Assembly: GCA_031553775.1 (NCBI GenBank)
Contig: JAVBLA010000047.1
Coordinates: 62,001 to 126,000 of the forward strand
From: JAISFI01 sp031553775
Lineage (GTDB): Bacteria; Bacteroidota; Bacteroidia; Bacteroidales; Azobacteroidaceae
Length of the DNA stretch: 64,000 bases
Reading direction: 5' to 3'
Of the stretch, positions 45,142 to 54,338 are shown piece after piece. Made by a program: the position numbers and the translations under genes. Position 1 is the first letter of the stretch. Each line of letters opens with the position of its first letter. The notes beneath the pieces are model-generated. The model searched no databases. It had not been told where the DNA came from and saw only the letters and a list, made by a program, of their open reading frames with translations.

Positions 45142-47196
45142 TTATTCCGGAAAATTATTTTTAACGTCCTTGTAGCGGGATGCTTCTTTGATACTCATGA
45201 GTCTCAGATAATCTCCATGCAGCAGGAACAGTCGTCCTTCTTCATTCGCAACGATGATATTGGGCGATTTTCCACCACCCAGCCAGGTTCCGGCAGCTCC
45301 GGTTTCATGGGATCCTCCGGGTTGCACGATTCCCGCAGCAGTGTGATGAAAGGGTTGCGGATGAGCAAATACCGGTTGATCTTCGGTCCCGGTATTCTTC
45401 ATAAACAGAGGAGTTCCCAAAGTTTTCTTTCCCAGTACCGGTAGAGGATAGCCTGTTTCCATGTTGGGGATTGCAGATCGTCTGCCGGTCCCGATAATCA
45501 AATCCAATTTACCGTCCTGGTCATAATCAAAGAAATCGAGCTTGCAGCGTCCGGTTCCGCCGGCAGGATCGGCACTGGTCAGGATGACAGACCCATCGTT
45601 CAGCAGGATTTTTCCTCCATCTTCCACATTATAATCATCTATTTTCCAATAGATATGGAAATGGTCGTCATCGTCTATGGTGGCTAAGGCCAATCGTCCT
45701 CCGAATTTAGCTGTCGCAGCACGGCATCTCCACATGCCATGTAAATTCAGACCTTCGCAGAACAGCGGGTGAGGAGCTTCCAGTTGGGGTTGGGTTCTGG
45801 TACCTTTATTTAAATAGATCGTATAACACCCGGTGATATCTCCCAGGATGAGATCCGGTAATCCGTCTTCATTCCAGTCTACTACCGTTGGGGAGACATA
45901 ACCCCACCGGGATTCCTGGGCACCTTGCACGCTGCCTGCATAACCTGCCTGGATATGAATGTCTTTCCCCGCAGCTTGAATTCGTTGTTCCGGCAGGAAA
46001 CGGGGATTTTCCCGGGTTCCTATATTTTTATAAAACAAGATAAATCCTTCGGAATTACCTACGATCAGATCTTCCAGACCATCGCCATCCCAATCGCAAA
46101 CAGCCGGAGTAGGCAATGAACCGGCGTCCAGTACAGCGTTTGTTTCTAATACAGGTACAGGATCTTTATAGACAGGAGCTCCGGTACCTGTAAACTTTCC
46201 GGTAAAACGATAAAAATAAATGGCCCCTTCTCCGGATGCTATCAGGTTGGAATAGCCTGCTCCCGAATTTCCATAGGCACATACAGCTGGTCCGATACTT
46301 GGATGATAAAGCATATTCCCGTCTTCACCGGCGATGAACCGTTGTTTGCCGATCGACCATCCCTGTAGGCTGTTCATAACCTCATAACAAGGGAACATTC
46401 CGCGCCCGGAACCGGTGATCAGATATTGTTTCCCGTCTAACAGCGCAGGTGTCATCTGTCTCATACCGTAATAGACTTCCTTATTGCTCTCGGATATCTG
46501 CCGGATATTTTCGGGTTTTCCCGTATTCAGATCGGGTATGTGAGCCGCATACAGATAAGTATATCTGAGTCCCAGGGTAGAAACGCCGGCGGCATCATAA
46601 GGCCGCCATTCTTCGGTTGATGGATTCTGATTTTTATATTTTGGAGGAATGCTTAAGCCGTTGACCTCCAAAACAATTTCATAACTTTCACCTTTTTGAT
46701 GAAAAGCGGTAATGCTTCTTGGATTACCCGGTATTCCCGATATGGAAAACGAATTTTTCAGTATGAATTTTAATTTCTGTTTATCAAAAATGGTATGGTG
46801 AATCTTTTTCCCTTCTAACCAAAGGGCATGGATTTTTCTGTCTTCAGCTTGAAAAATGGTGCCATTCAGACCAAAGGATCCGTCTATTTTTATCGGAGAT
46901 TCAAAAATAGGGGTTTCTTCTTCATTGTTTTTTAACCATTTAAATAAATACAATCCTTCTTTTTTAGATCCTGAGTTTCCGGAAATAAAAAGATCCGGGT
47001 ATACTCCATCGAAGACAAAAACAGCCGCTATCGGATTTTGTCTGAGATAATTAAGGGACATAGGTCCGATACCTTCCGGAGCTGCCGAACGTAACGGCTT
47101 GATGTCATTTTCCGGCTTCATCGCTTGAGAATACAGAAAAATAGTTGGCAGGCATAATAAACTGACAATGATTGTCAGGAATCTGTACATTTTCAT
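45142..47196 (-). CDS. FG-GAP/VCBS-repeat exported protein, paralogue 2
   Basis: A 684-residue exported protein (signal MKMYRFLTIIVSLLCLPTIFLYSQ) related to paralogue 1. Three calcium loops are seen: DWDGDGLED near residue 371, DWNEDGLPD near 450 and DYDQDGKLD near 560. Its N-terminal half is a diverged propeller with blade motifs but degenerate calcium loops. The block GKDIHI-AGYAGSVQG-ESRWGY matches GKEIRI-AG-NGSIQG-EAKWGY in paralogue 1, with the glutamine, glutamate, tryptophan and tyrosine conserved. A glycan-active enzyme or surface binding protein is possible; no family with known activity is recognised. Confidence 0.78.
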   Translation of the reverse strand: MKMYRFLTIIVSLLCLPTIFLYSQAMKPENDIKPLRSAAPEGIGPMSLNYLRQNPIAAVFVFDGVYPDLFISGNSGSKKEGLYLFKWLKNNEEETPIFESPIKIDGSFGLNGTIFQAEDRKIHALWLEGKKIHHTIFDKQKLKFILKNSFSISGIPGNPRSITAFHQKGESYEIVLEVNGLSIPPKYKNQNPSTEEWRPYDAAGVSTLGLRYTYLYAAHIPDLNTGKPENIRQISESNKEVYYGMRQMTPALLDGKQYLITGSGRGMFPCYEVMNSLQGWSIGKQRFIAGEDGNMLYHPSIGPAVCAYGNSGAGYSNLIASGEGAIYFYRFTGKFTGTGAPVYKDPVPVLETNAVLDAGSLPTPAVCDWDGDGLEDLIVGNSEGFILFYKNIGTRENPRFLPEQRIQAAGKDIHIQAGYAGSVQGAQESRWGYVSPTVVDWNEDGLPDLILGDITGCYTIYLNKGTRTQPQLEAPHPLFCEGLNLHGMWRCRAATAKFGGRLALATIDDDDHFHIYWKIDDYNVEDGGKILLNDGSVILTSADPAGGTGRCKLDFFDYDQDGKLDLIIGTGRRSAIPNMETGYPLPVLGKKTLGTPLFMKNTGTEDQPVFAHPQPFHHTAAGIVQPGGSHETGAAGTWLGGGKSPNIIVANEEGRLFLLHGDYLRLMSIKEASRYKDVKNNFPE

Positions 47197-47227
47197 GGTA
47201 ATAGGTTTTTAATTTATTAATTTGTGA

Positions 47228-47235
47228 CAAACATA
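47228..47235 (-). promoter_or_regulatory. -7 element of FG-GAP gene 2
   Basis: TATGTTTG on the minus strand, an exact TAnnTTTG, 31 bp upstream of the ATG at 47196. The LacI-like inverted repeat begins on the next base upstream. Confidence 0.6.
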
Positions 47236-47267
47236 ATGCTTAATCGTTTTACCTATGCGTTAAGCAT
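47236..47267. promoter_or_regulatory. LacI-like inverted repeat at the FG-GAP gene 2 promoter
   Basis: ATGCTTAA (47236-47243) and TTAAGCAT (47260-47267) are perfect 8-bp inverted arms with a 16-nt spacer. The left part, CTTAATCG (47239-47246), equals the half-site of the operator in the lacI-family promoter. The element covers the -33/-7 spacer, a repressor position. Confidence 0.6.
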
Positions 47268-47451
47268 GTTAAATTAATTTAAATGAATAAATCTGCTTTT
47301 GAAATATCTTATTGACTTTGGAGCCGATTCTTATCCAATAGCAGTTTTCCGGAGGGATTGCAATTCAATTTCTAAGAATAAAATCCTTTCAAATTTCATC
47401 CGGAAAATGTTCGATTTTGTTCAAAAAAACAACTTCCGGACAAAATCTGAC

Positions 47452-47467
47452 ATAATCGAACGATTAT
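47452..47467. promoter_or_regulatory. Inverted repeat upstream of the rightward glycan operon
   Basis: ATAATCG-AA-CGATTAT, perfect 7-bp arms with a 2-bp spacer, centred about 49 bp upstream of the predicted start. The -33 box is poor here, so an activator bound at this site is plausible. The half-site TAATCG resembles the LacI-type operator but the spacing differs by 2 bp. Confidence 0.55.
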
Positions 47468-47494
47468 CAAACATCTTCCCCCTGGTACGGGATA

Positions 47495-47502
47495 TACATT
47501 TG
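47495..47502 (+). promoter_or_regulatory. -7 element of the rightward glycan operon
   Basis: TACATTTG, an exact TAnnTTTG, ending 40 bp before the ATG at 47543. There is no TTG at the -33 distance. Confidence 0.55.
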
Positions 47503-47542
47503 TACATCATTTTTATTTTATTAATCTCAAAATTTCTAAGTC

Positions 47543-48487
47543 ATGAAAAAAAATGTACTGTCGATTGTTGTATTACTTGTTTCAGCTCTTTGCTCCTTGT
47601 CTGCCCAGACAGATAAAACTCCCGATAAATTTAAATTCAGCAAATTGCCTTTAGGTGCTTGTCCTAATTTGATAGAAGAAGGTTATGCCGGAGCTAATCC
47701 TGCTGCCAATTATGCCGCCGCATCTACTACAACCGGATATATTATGCAGGGAGGGGCCGCCGCCTATTATCCTGCCAGTACTCCTGTTGTTAAAAGTGCA
47801 TTGTCTGTTGTAAGTGGTGGAAATTTGGGAAATATCCTGATGATCAAAGGGAAAGACTCAAAAGAAACCCGTGGCGTGGCTGCATCTGATGCAATTCCGG
47901 GATGGTGGAATTTATGTTTCTATGTTCCTAATAATATTGAATACGGAACCTATCGTTTTACTGTTAAAATGCGGATCATATCGGAAGATGCCAGTTTGGT
48001 AGATCCGATTAAAATTATCCTGCAAGGTTTTGCCGGGGGTGGTTTGAGCGCAGAAACAGAAGCCTTTTACCTGAACGATCAGGGCTGGTGGCAGTATGAA
48101 GTAGACACTAATGCACCACTTGGAGCAGCCAATATTCCTGCCCGCCTGAAAATGAGTTTTGTAGCCGGAACAATGGATAAAATTGCCATCCTGATGCAGG
48201 ATATTAAAATCACACTGAATCCAACCGGAACTCCACAAATTGTTCAATTGCCTGATAATGACAGCCCGAATTCAAATATATCGGGACTTTCTTTGGAAAA
48301 ATCTCCGGTATATGCTCAAGGTGGAAATATTATTGTTGAAAACGAAGCCGGCTCTCCGGTAGAAATATTCTCTGTTTCCGGTGCTTTATTGAAAAGCCTG
48401 AAAGGTACAGATAAAATGGAAATACCTATGTCTAAGGGACTTTATCTCGTGCGGATGGGAAATGAAACATTCAAAGTAGCTCTCTAA
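47543..48487 (+). CDS. Exported protein of unknown function with T9SS-type C-terminal sorting domain
   Basis: A 314-residue protein: signal peptide to about residue 21 (CSLSAQ), a beta-rich middle of about 210 residues I do not recognise (GWWNLCFYVPNNIEYGTYRFTVKMRI, then WWQYEVDTNA), and a C-terminal domain of about 70 residues (IIVENEAGSPVEIFSVSGALLKSL, then MSKGLYLVRMGNETFKVAL) that matches the T9SS type A sorting domain. It should be secreted through the type IX system and attached to the cell surface. As the first gene of the rightward operon, just before the T9SS-exported GH18, it may be a glycan-binding or adhesin accessory. Confidence 0.78.
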   Translation: MKKNVLSIVVLLVSALCSLSAQTDKTPDKFKFSKLPLGACPNLIEEGYAGANPAANYAAASTTTGYIMQGGAAAYYPASTPVVKSALSVVSGGNLGNILMIKGKDSKETRGVAASDAIPGWWNLCFYVPNNIEYGTYRFTVKMRIISEDASLVDPIKIILQGFAGGGLSAETEAFYLNDQGWWQYEVDTNAPLGAANIPARLKMSFVAGTMDKIAILMQDIKITLNPTGTPQIVQLPDNDSPNSNISGLSLEKSPVYAQGGNIIVENEAGSPVEIFSVSGALLKSLKGTDKMEIPMSKGLYLVRMGNETFKVAL

Positions 48488-48599
48488 TCAGATTCAAAAA
48501 ATTAGTCATTTTCTTGCAATAGCATAATCCAGATTCACCAGGACTATGTTCATTGCGTATCGAAAATGCCCATTTTCAACCGAAAACCGGTCTAAACCA

Positions 48600-48633
48600 G
48601 TTTTCAATTTTTAATCATCAATTTTCAATTATC
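48600..48633. repeat. One-sided heptad repeat ahead of the GH18 gene
   Basis: Units of TTTTCAA and AATTTTC type end immediately before the GH18 ATG at 48634. No complementary arm lies within 100 bp, so this copy is not a hairpin. Confidence 0.45.
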
Positions 48634-51165
48634 ATGAGGAAGTGGATATTTATAGCAGTCTGCCTGCTAGCCCTGCCTTTGTCTGCCCAGGTCAAGAACC
48701 TGGCAGTAGTGAACGAAGGCTCCGGCTGGATAGAGACTGCACATATACCTGAACTGGATCATGCAGCATCTTTTACTTTGCAGTGTTGGATCAATCCTGC
48801 AGAATGGGTTTCCGGATCCGGAATTTTGGAACAGGTATCTTCTGCCGGAGGATGGAGCCTGAAATCGGGTGATAATCCGGGAGAGTTGCTGTTTTCCATG
48901 CCCGGGAGCAGTTTGTCGGGGGTAGCCGGAATTTCCGGTACCCTGCCGGTAAATGCCTGGACACATCTGACAATCGTGTACGATGCTACTTCTGCAACTC
49001 CGGTCAGCGCTTATTTTAATAATGAAGCGGTAGGGGTTACTATTCGTTCTCCTTTTCCTTCATCGGTTCAACCGTCGGATGATAAGCTGAAAATGCTTTC
49101 AGGATTCAAAGGGCGGATGGATGAGTGCAGGATCTGGCTAAAGGTACTTCCTCAGGGAGAATTCTTTTACGATAACACCCTGAACAAATATCACCCTTCG
49201 TATGCCTATTTACTGGCTTACTGGAAATTCGACCAGGCTCAGTGCGACCATATTGTGGATTATACTTTCCGCTATCATGGAACCATGAACCGGATATCCC
49301 GCAGGGAAGTGAACGATAATGCCTCGTTCAAATACCGGATCGTAACGGGTTATACCAGTTTTAACCGTTTCATCGACCGTCCCAATATCAACCGGGATAT
49401 GTACCTGATGACGAACGATTTGATCCTGCTTTCAGCCAAAGTGATGAGCGATGGTAAAGTATTTATGGAGTTTCCCGATAACCAGGGTACATTGACCAAT
49501 GTAGATCACCTGCCATCGTATAACGGAAGAAACGGAGTCCTTTCTTTCAAAGGCCAGGGAGCTAAAATGGATGTGGGAGGGGAAACTTTCCTGGAAAATC
49601 CCGTCACTGCAATTAATAGCGCTACTTTTGAAGGATGGATTTACATTGAACAATGGCAGGAAGGTGCTGCTTTGCTTAAAAAATACAAATCGGACGGACA
49701 GCAGATTACTGTCACCCTGGGAAGTGCTGAAAGCAAGTCACTCTCTGTTAATGTTAACGGATATGAGTTTGTTTCCAATAACCAACTCCGGGAAAAAGAA
49801 TGGATGCATGTAGCTGTGAAATTCGTACCTACTGCCAGCCGTTTCAACCGGAAGGTACTCTTCCAGTACAATACAGGAGCGGAAGTATATGCCGATGTTG
49901 CCCCTGCTTCCGGTACACTGGATAATCTTCCTCTGTTTACCGATGCTTCTACGCTTATCGGCGAGAATTTCAATGGAAAAATGGATAAGATCATGATCTG
50001 GAGAACCAACCGGAGTGTATCGTCCGTGGCAAACGATGCCAATGGAGAATATAAGTTGCCTTCCGGTTCTTATGATGATATCATGCTTTGTTCTTACTGG
50101 AAAGCCGACGATCCGAGTAATCCGGGAAAAGACTCCCAGAGTTGGAAAGAGATTATTGCCTATATGCGCAAACAATACGAAGGTTACGATGGGTATAAGA
50201 TTCGTTTCGGTCTGATCAGTGCAGAAGGAGAAAAATGGAAGAATATGATTGCGGATGCCGGAAAATTGAATACATTTGTTTCGGAAGTACAACGGATCCT
50301 TCCCTATTCCGACGGAGTCGATGTCGATTTTGAATGGGCATACACTGCTGCCGAATTCAATTCGTACGGAAACATGGTGGAGAAATTGCGGGCAGTCATC
50401 CCTTCGGATAAAATATTTACATGTTCTTTGCATGCTGTAAGCTATAGCCTGGCTAAGAAATACATAGATATGGTCGATTATTTTACTTTCCAGATTTATG
50501 GACCGTCTCCTTATATCTATGCATATAGCGAATATGTAAGTGCTTACAATAAATTTATCGCTCAAGGTTTTCCAAAGGAAAAAATACTTCTTTCCATTGG
50601 CGTATTGGCTACAAACGATGCGAAAGCCGTAGTGGGGTATAAGAATATTGTGGAAGCAAATCCGGATCTGGCTCCGGATGTAGATGGTGTCACACACAAT
50701 GGATCATGGTATGTGTTTAACGGTGTGAATACCATCCGGAAAAAACAACAGTTTATTTTAGAAAAAGACCTGTTGGGAACGATGTATTTCGATATGGGAA
50801 ATGATGTGAAAGTTTCCGATCCCAAGAGTCTGATCCGTACGATGAACAGTGTAATTGCTTCGAATGTGGATTCTGTTATTACGGTTGTTAACGGGGGAAA
50901 TACCTCCTGGAATTTTCCGCAGCAGGAAAAAATGTGCAAAATTTATCCTAATCCTGCCCGGGAATATGTTACGGTGGAACTGAAATCGCCCGTTGCAGCC
51001 GAAGGAGCCATACACTCTATACTTGGCAAGTTAGTGTACCGGTTCGATATGCAGGATTCAGAGAAACAGATCAGTCTGGCAGGGATTCCCGAAGGAGCCT
51101 ATATCCTTTCCCTGCAACAGAATGATGAATATTATCAAGAGAAATTGTTAATTAAAAATTTTTAA
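48634..51165 (+). CDS. T9SS-exported endoglycosidase: LamG-LamG-GH18 protein
   Basis: An 843-residue protein. Layout: signal peptide to about 19 (LPLSAQ); a LamG/concanavalin-like domain about 20-200; a second LamG domain about 300-485; a GH18 domain about 490-760 with the catalytic DGVDVDFE (general acid near Glu567) and substrate-side FQIYGPSPYIY; and a T9SS type A sorting domain from KIYPNPAREYV to the end. GH18 in such loci is typically an endo-beta-N-acetylglucosaminidase releasing N-glycans by cutting the chitobiose core; a chitinase role is the alternative. Type IX export puts it on the cell surface in place of the lipoprotein form common in Bacteroides. The upstream in-frame ATG at 48553 is not used, since the signal peptide starts at 48634. 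Confidence 0.88.
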   Translation: MRKWIFIAVCLLALPLSAQVKNLAVVNEGSGWIETAHIPELDHAASFTLQCWINPAEWVSGSGILEQVSSAGGWSLKSGDNPGELLFSMPGSSLSGVAGISGTLPVNAWTHLTIVYDATSATPVSAYFNNEAVGVTIRSPFPSSVQPSDDKLKMLSGFKGRMDECRIWLKVLPQGEFFYDNTLNKYHPSYAYLLAYWKFDQAQCDHIVDYTFRYHGTMNRISRREVNDNASFKYRIVTGYTSFNRFIDRPNINRDMYLMTNDLILLSAKVMSDGKVFMEFPDNQGTLTNVDHLPSYNGRNGVLSFKGQGAKMDVGGETFLENPVTAINSATFEGWIYIEQWQEGAALLKKYKSDGQQITVTLGSAESKSLSVNVNGYEFVSNNQLREKEWMHVAVKFVPTASRFNRKVLFQYNTGAEVYADVAPASGTLDNLPLFTDASTLIGENFNGKMDKIMIWRTNRSVSSVANDANGEYKLPSGSYDDIMLCSYWKADDPSNPGKDSQSWKEIIAYMRKQYEGYDGYKIRFGLISAEGEKWKNMIADAGKLNTFVSEVQRILPYSDGVDVDFEWAYTAAEFNSYGNMVEKLRAVIPSDKIFTCSLHAVSYSLAKKYIDMVDYFTFQIYGPSPYIYAYSEYVSAYNKFIAQGFPKEKILLSIGVLATNDAKAVVGYKNIVEANPDLAPDVDGVTHNGSWYVFNGVNTIRKKQQFILEKDLLGTMYFDMGNDVKVSDPKSLIRTMNSVIASNVDSVITVVNGGNTSWNFPQQEKMCKIYPNPAREYVTVELKSPVAAEGAIHSILGKLVYRFDMQDSEKQISLAGIPEGAYILSLQQNDEYYQEKLLIKNF

Positions 51166-51176
51166 TCTGAACATCA

Positions 51177-54100
51177 ATGAAAAACAAATCAATAGGCAGA
51201 TGCTTGGGATGTTTGCTCCTGATGTCGTTTATGTGGCTGAATGTGTCGGCACAGAACAGAACTGTTACCGGAGTGGTGACGGATGCCGGCCGGGAACCGC
51301 TTTCCGGAGTGAGTATTCTCCTCAAGGGAACAAGCACCGGTACTATATCCGATGTAGACGGAAATTATAGTTTGCAACTTCCGGCCGGAAATCAGGTCCT
51401 GGTATTTTCTTATACCGGGTTTTCAAAACAGGAAATTACACCCGGCACACGAAACATAATCAACGTAGTACTTGAAGAAGATTCCAAACTTCTGGATGAA
51501 GTGGTAGTGGTAGGATACGGACAGACACGTAAGAGGGATCTTACCGGCGCAGTAGCCCAGTTACGGCCTACCGATGAGGAATCACAATTATTTACCTCGG
51601 TCGATAACCTTTTGCAGGGAAAAATTGCCGGATTGGCTGTAACAAACAGCGGATCGACCCCCGGAGGTGCCGTGTCGGTCCAGATCAGGGGGGCCAATTC
51701 GCTTCGGAGCGATAACCAGCCTTTATATGTGATCGATAATATCCCGATGGCTTCTACTGCGGAAGTGGCAGGGAATAGTATCGGTGACTTCCAGATGGCC
51801 CAGAACCCGTTGACCAGCCTCAATCCACAGGATATCGAAAGTATAGAAGTGCTCAAAGATGCTTCTGCTGCGGCTATTTATGGCGCCCGTGGAGCCAATG
51901 GGGTGATCCTGATTACAACCAAGAAAGGAAAACAGGGAAAGACCACCATCAATGCAAATATCAACCTGTCTATTGCCAATGCCACCCGTCTGCCGGATAT
52001 GCTGGGTTTGGTCGATTATGCCAACTACCGCAATGAACAAGGCGGAAACCAACAGTATTTTTTTGAAGGAGACGAAATCCGCTACATTTCTTCTGGAGGT
52101 AGCTATGATCCGGCTAACCCGGAAAGTTATTCGGTATTGCAGGAAGTGAACTGGTTGGACGAAACTTTTCGCCAGGCATTTTCTCAGAATTATAATGTGT
52201 CGGTAAACGGTGGCGGAGAAAAAATGACCTATTACTTTTCCGGCGGATATAAAAATATCGAAGGTTTGGTGAAAAATACCGGTTTGAGTCAGGGTGATTT
52301 ACGTTTGAACCTCAATTCCCAACTCAACGATAATCTTCGTTTGTTTCTGAACCTGAACGGTTCCATGAAGCAAAATGATATGATGAGCGGTGGTGATACC
52401 AAAGGAGGACCTTCCGGTTCCATCCTGATCAGCGCCATCAATGCAGCTCCTCACCAGAAAGTGATCGATGCCAATACACAACCGGAAGACCGGTCGACTG
52501 CCCTGAGCTGGATTAACGATTACGACGATATCGCTATCAGTAACACATTCAGGGGCTCTTTGTCGCTCAACTGGAAAATATCTCCTGTTTTCTCCTATGA
52601 ATTGAGATCGGGAGGTAACATTCGCTATGAAGACCGCGACCGTTGGTTCGGATTACAACTTTTCAGGGGGATGAACGATAATGGTGTGCTGAGTAGTTCA
52701 AAGATAAAAGCCAATAACTACAGTGTGGATAACCTGTTGAATTTTGATACGAAACTGGCTTCTTTCGTCCGCATGAACGGAGTGGTAGGTGTCAGCTACG
52801 AAGATTATAACTTTCTGAATTCCTTAGTTACCGGAAAAGATTTTTATTACCATGCCCTTCGTACCAAAGGAATGGCATATGCGGCCGATGTGGCGATTTC
52901 CGAACCGATCCAGAGAGATTATCAGCTGGGTTCTTATTTAGGACGTGTAAACTTCTCCGCCTATGATGGACGTTACCTGCTAACGGCCAGCTTCCGGGCT
53001 GATGGATCCAGTAAATTTTCAGGAAAGAATAAATGGGGCTATTTCCCTTCTCTTTCCGCAGCCTGGAGACTGGAAGAAGAACAATTCATGAAATCTGCCG
53101 ACTGGTTGAGCCAGCTGAAACTTCGCATGGGTTGGGGGATTACCGGGAACCAGGGAATCGATCCGTATTCTACCCTTGCAGGATATTCCCGTTTGCTCGA
53201 TTATTCCGATGTGAACGGTAATAAGGAACTGGCTCTGGGCGTGAATAAAATACCCAATGAGGGTTTGAAATGGGAAACAACCGAAGCTTATAACCTCGGA
53301 TTGGATTTTGGAATCCTGAAACAACGCCTGTCGGGAAGTGTGGATGTATACCTGAAAAAAACAAGGGACTTGCTCATCGATCTTCCATTGGGACTTTCTG
53401 CCGGTTTTACTTCTATGAGTGTGAACCAGGGTGATATTGAAAATAAAGGGATCGAAGTATCGCTGACCGGAGTTATTTTCGATAAAAAAGATTTCGGCTG
53501 GACGGTTTCCGGAAATATTGGCCTGAATCGCTCGGAAATAGTGAATCTCGGGTTACAACCGGGAACTTTCGGCAACCATCAGTTGACGGCTTATCTGGGA
53601 CGCTCTATCGGCGATTACTGGAATGCAGTGAATATTTATGCCGTGGGCCATGCTCCGGGCATGTTCTGGGGATATAAAACCGACGGAATTATCCAATCGG
53701 ATGAGGAAGTGGCTCATATAACTTACGAAAAAGGAAATAAACAGGTAGGAAATGTTAAATTGGTGGACCTGGACGGGGACAATATTATTTCTGAAAAGGA
53801 TATGACTTTTATCGGAGACCCGAATCCTGATTTTACCTATGGTTTCCAAACTGCTTTCAATTATAAGAGACTTACCCTGAGTGCTTCGTTTAACGGAGTA
53901 TATGGAAGGGATGTCTATAATTCGAATAAATTTTATGACCAGACACCTGCCAGGGGTACTAATAATATCAGGACAGATGCCTACAGGAATGCCTGGAGAG
54001 GAGAGGGGACAAGCAATACGTATAGTTCGCCCCAAAGTACCTTACCACGCCTTTCCATGGATTATTTTGTAGAAGATGCCAGTTTCCTCCGCCTGAGCGA

Positions 54101-54323
54101 CCTGACTATTGCTTATGCACTCCCGGCACAATGGATCAAATCTCTTCGCCTGACGAAAGCCCAGGTTTTTGTAACCGGCAAGAATCTCTTTGTGATAACC
54201 GATTATTCCGGCTTCGACCCGGAAGTCAACTCATTCCCCAACGACGGACTCCGGATGGGTGTCGATATGAATAGTTTCCCTAATCCGAGGGAATTTATGC
54301 TGGGAATCAATCTTTCATTTTAA
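51177..54323 (+). CDS. SusC/RagA-family TonB-dependent glycan transporter (rightward locus)
   Basis: A 1048-residue outer-membrane importer with full layout: signal peptide to about residue 25 (LNVSAQ), CarboxypepD_reg-like domain (VTGVVTDAGREPLSGVSILLKG), TonB-box region DEVVVVGYG near residue 107, plug with NPQDIESIEVLKDASAAAIYGARGANGV, and a barrel ending FMLGINLSF. It imports oligosaccharides, here probably those released by the GH18 enzyme, and works with the SusD encoded 15 bp downstream. It begins 11 bp after the GH18 stop codon, indicating cotranscription. Confidence 0.96.
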   Translation: MKNKSIGRCLGCLLLMSFMWLNVSAQNRTVTGVVTDAGREPLSGVSILLKGTSTGTISDVDGNYSLQLPAGNQVLVFSYTGFSKQEITPGTRNIINVVLEEDSKLLDEVVVVGYGQTRKRDLTGAVAQLRPTDEESQLFTSVDNLLQGKIAGLAVTNSGSTPGGAVSVQIRGANSLRSDNQPLYVIDNIPMASTAEVAGNSIGDFQMAQNPLTSLNPQDIESIEVLKDASAAAIYGARGANGVILITTKKGKQGKTTINANINLSIANATRLPDMLGLVDYANYRNEQGGNQQYFFEGDEIRYISSGGSYDPANPESYSVLQEVNWLDETFRQAFSQNYNVSVNGGGEKMTYYFSGGYKNIEGLVKNTGLSQGDLRLNLNSQLNDNLRLFLNLNGSMKQNDMMSGGDTKGGPSGSILISAINAAPHQKVIDANTQPEDRSTALSWINDYDDIAISNTFRGSLSLNWKISPVFSYELRSGGNIRYEDRDRWFGLQLFRGMNDNGVLSSSKIKANNYSVDNLLNFDTKLASFVRMNGVVGVSYEDYNFLNSLVTGKDFYYHALRTKGMAYAADVAISEPIQRDYQLGSYLGRVNFSAYDGRYLLTASFRADGSSKFSGKNKWGYFPSLSAAWRLEEEQFMKSADWLSQLKLRMGWGITGNQGIDPYSTLAGYSRLLDYSDVNGNKELALGVNKIPNEGLKWETTEAYNLGLDFGILKQRLSGSVDVYLKKTRDLLIDLPLGLSAGFTSMSVNQGDIENKGIEVSLTGVIFDKKDFGWTVSGNIGLNRSEIVNLGLQPGTFGNHQLTAYLGRSIGDYWNAVNIYAVGHAPGMFWGYKTDGIIQSDEEVAHITYEKGNKQVGNVKLVDLDGDNIISEKDMTFIGDPNPDFTYGFQTAFNYKRLTLSASFNGVYGRDVYNSNKFYDQTPARGTNNIRTDAYRNAWRGEGTSNTYSSPQSTLPRLSMDYFVEDASFLRLSDLTIAYALPAQWIKSLRLTKAQVFVTGKNLFVITDYSGFDPEVNSFPNDGLRMGVDMNSFPNPREFMLGINLSF

Positions 54324-54338
54324 TAAAAGACATCACGT

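Larger units (their letters stand above)
47197..47542. other. Divergent control region between the two glycan loci (346 bp, no gene)
   Basis: AT-rich and without a convincing gene. It holds, left to right: the -7 element of FG-GAP gene 2 (47228-47235, minus), a LacI-like inverted repeat (47236-47267), about 180 bp of unassigned sequence, a second inverted repeat (47452-47467), and the -7 element of the rightward operon (47495-47502). Confidence 0.7.

Noticed and set aside
49738..50697. 319-residue minus-strand open frame inside the GH18 gene
   Set aside because: Antisense shadow of a well-supported gene; no signal or domain is seen.
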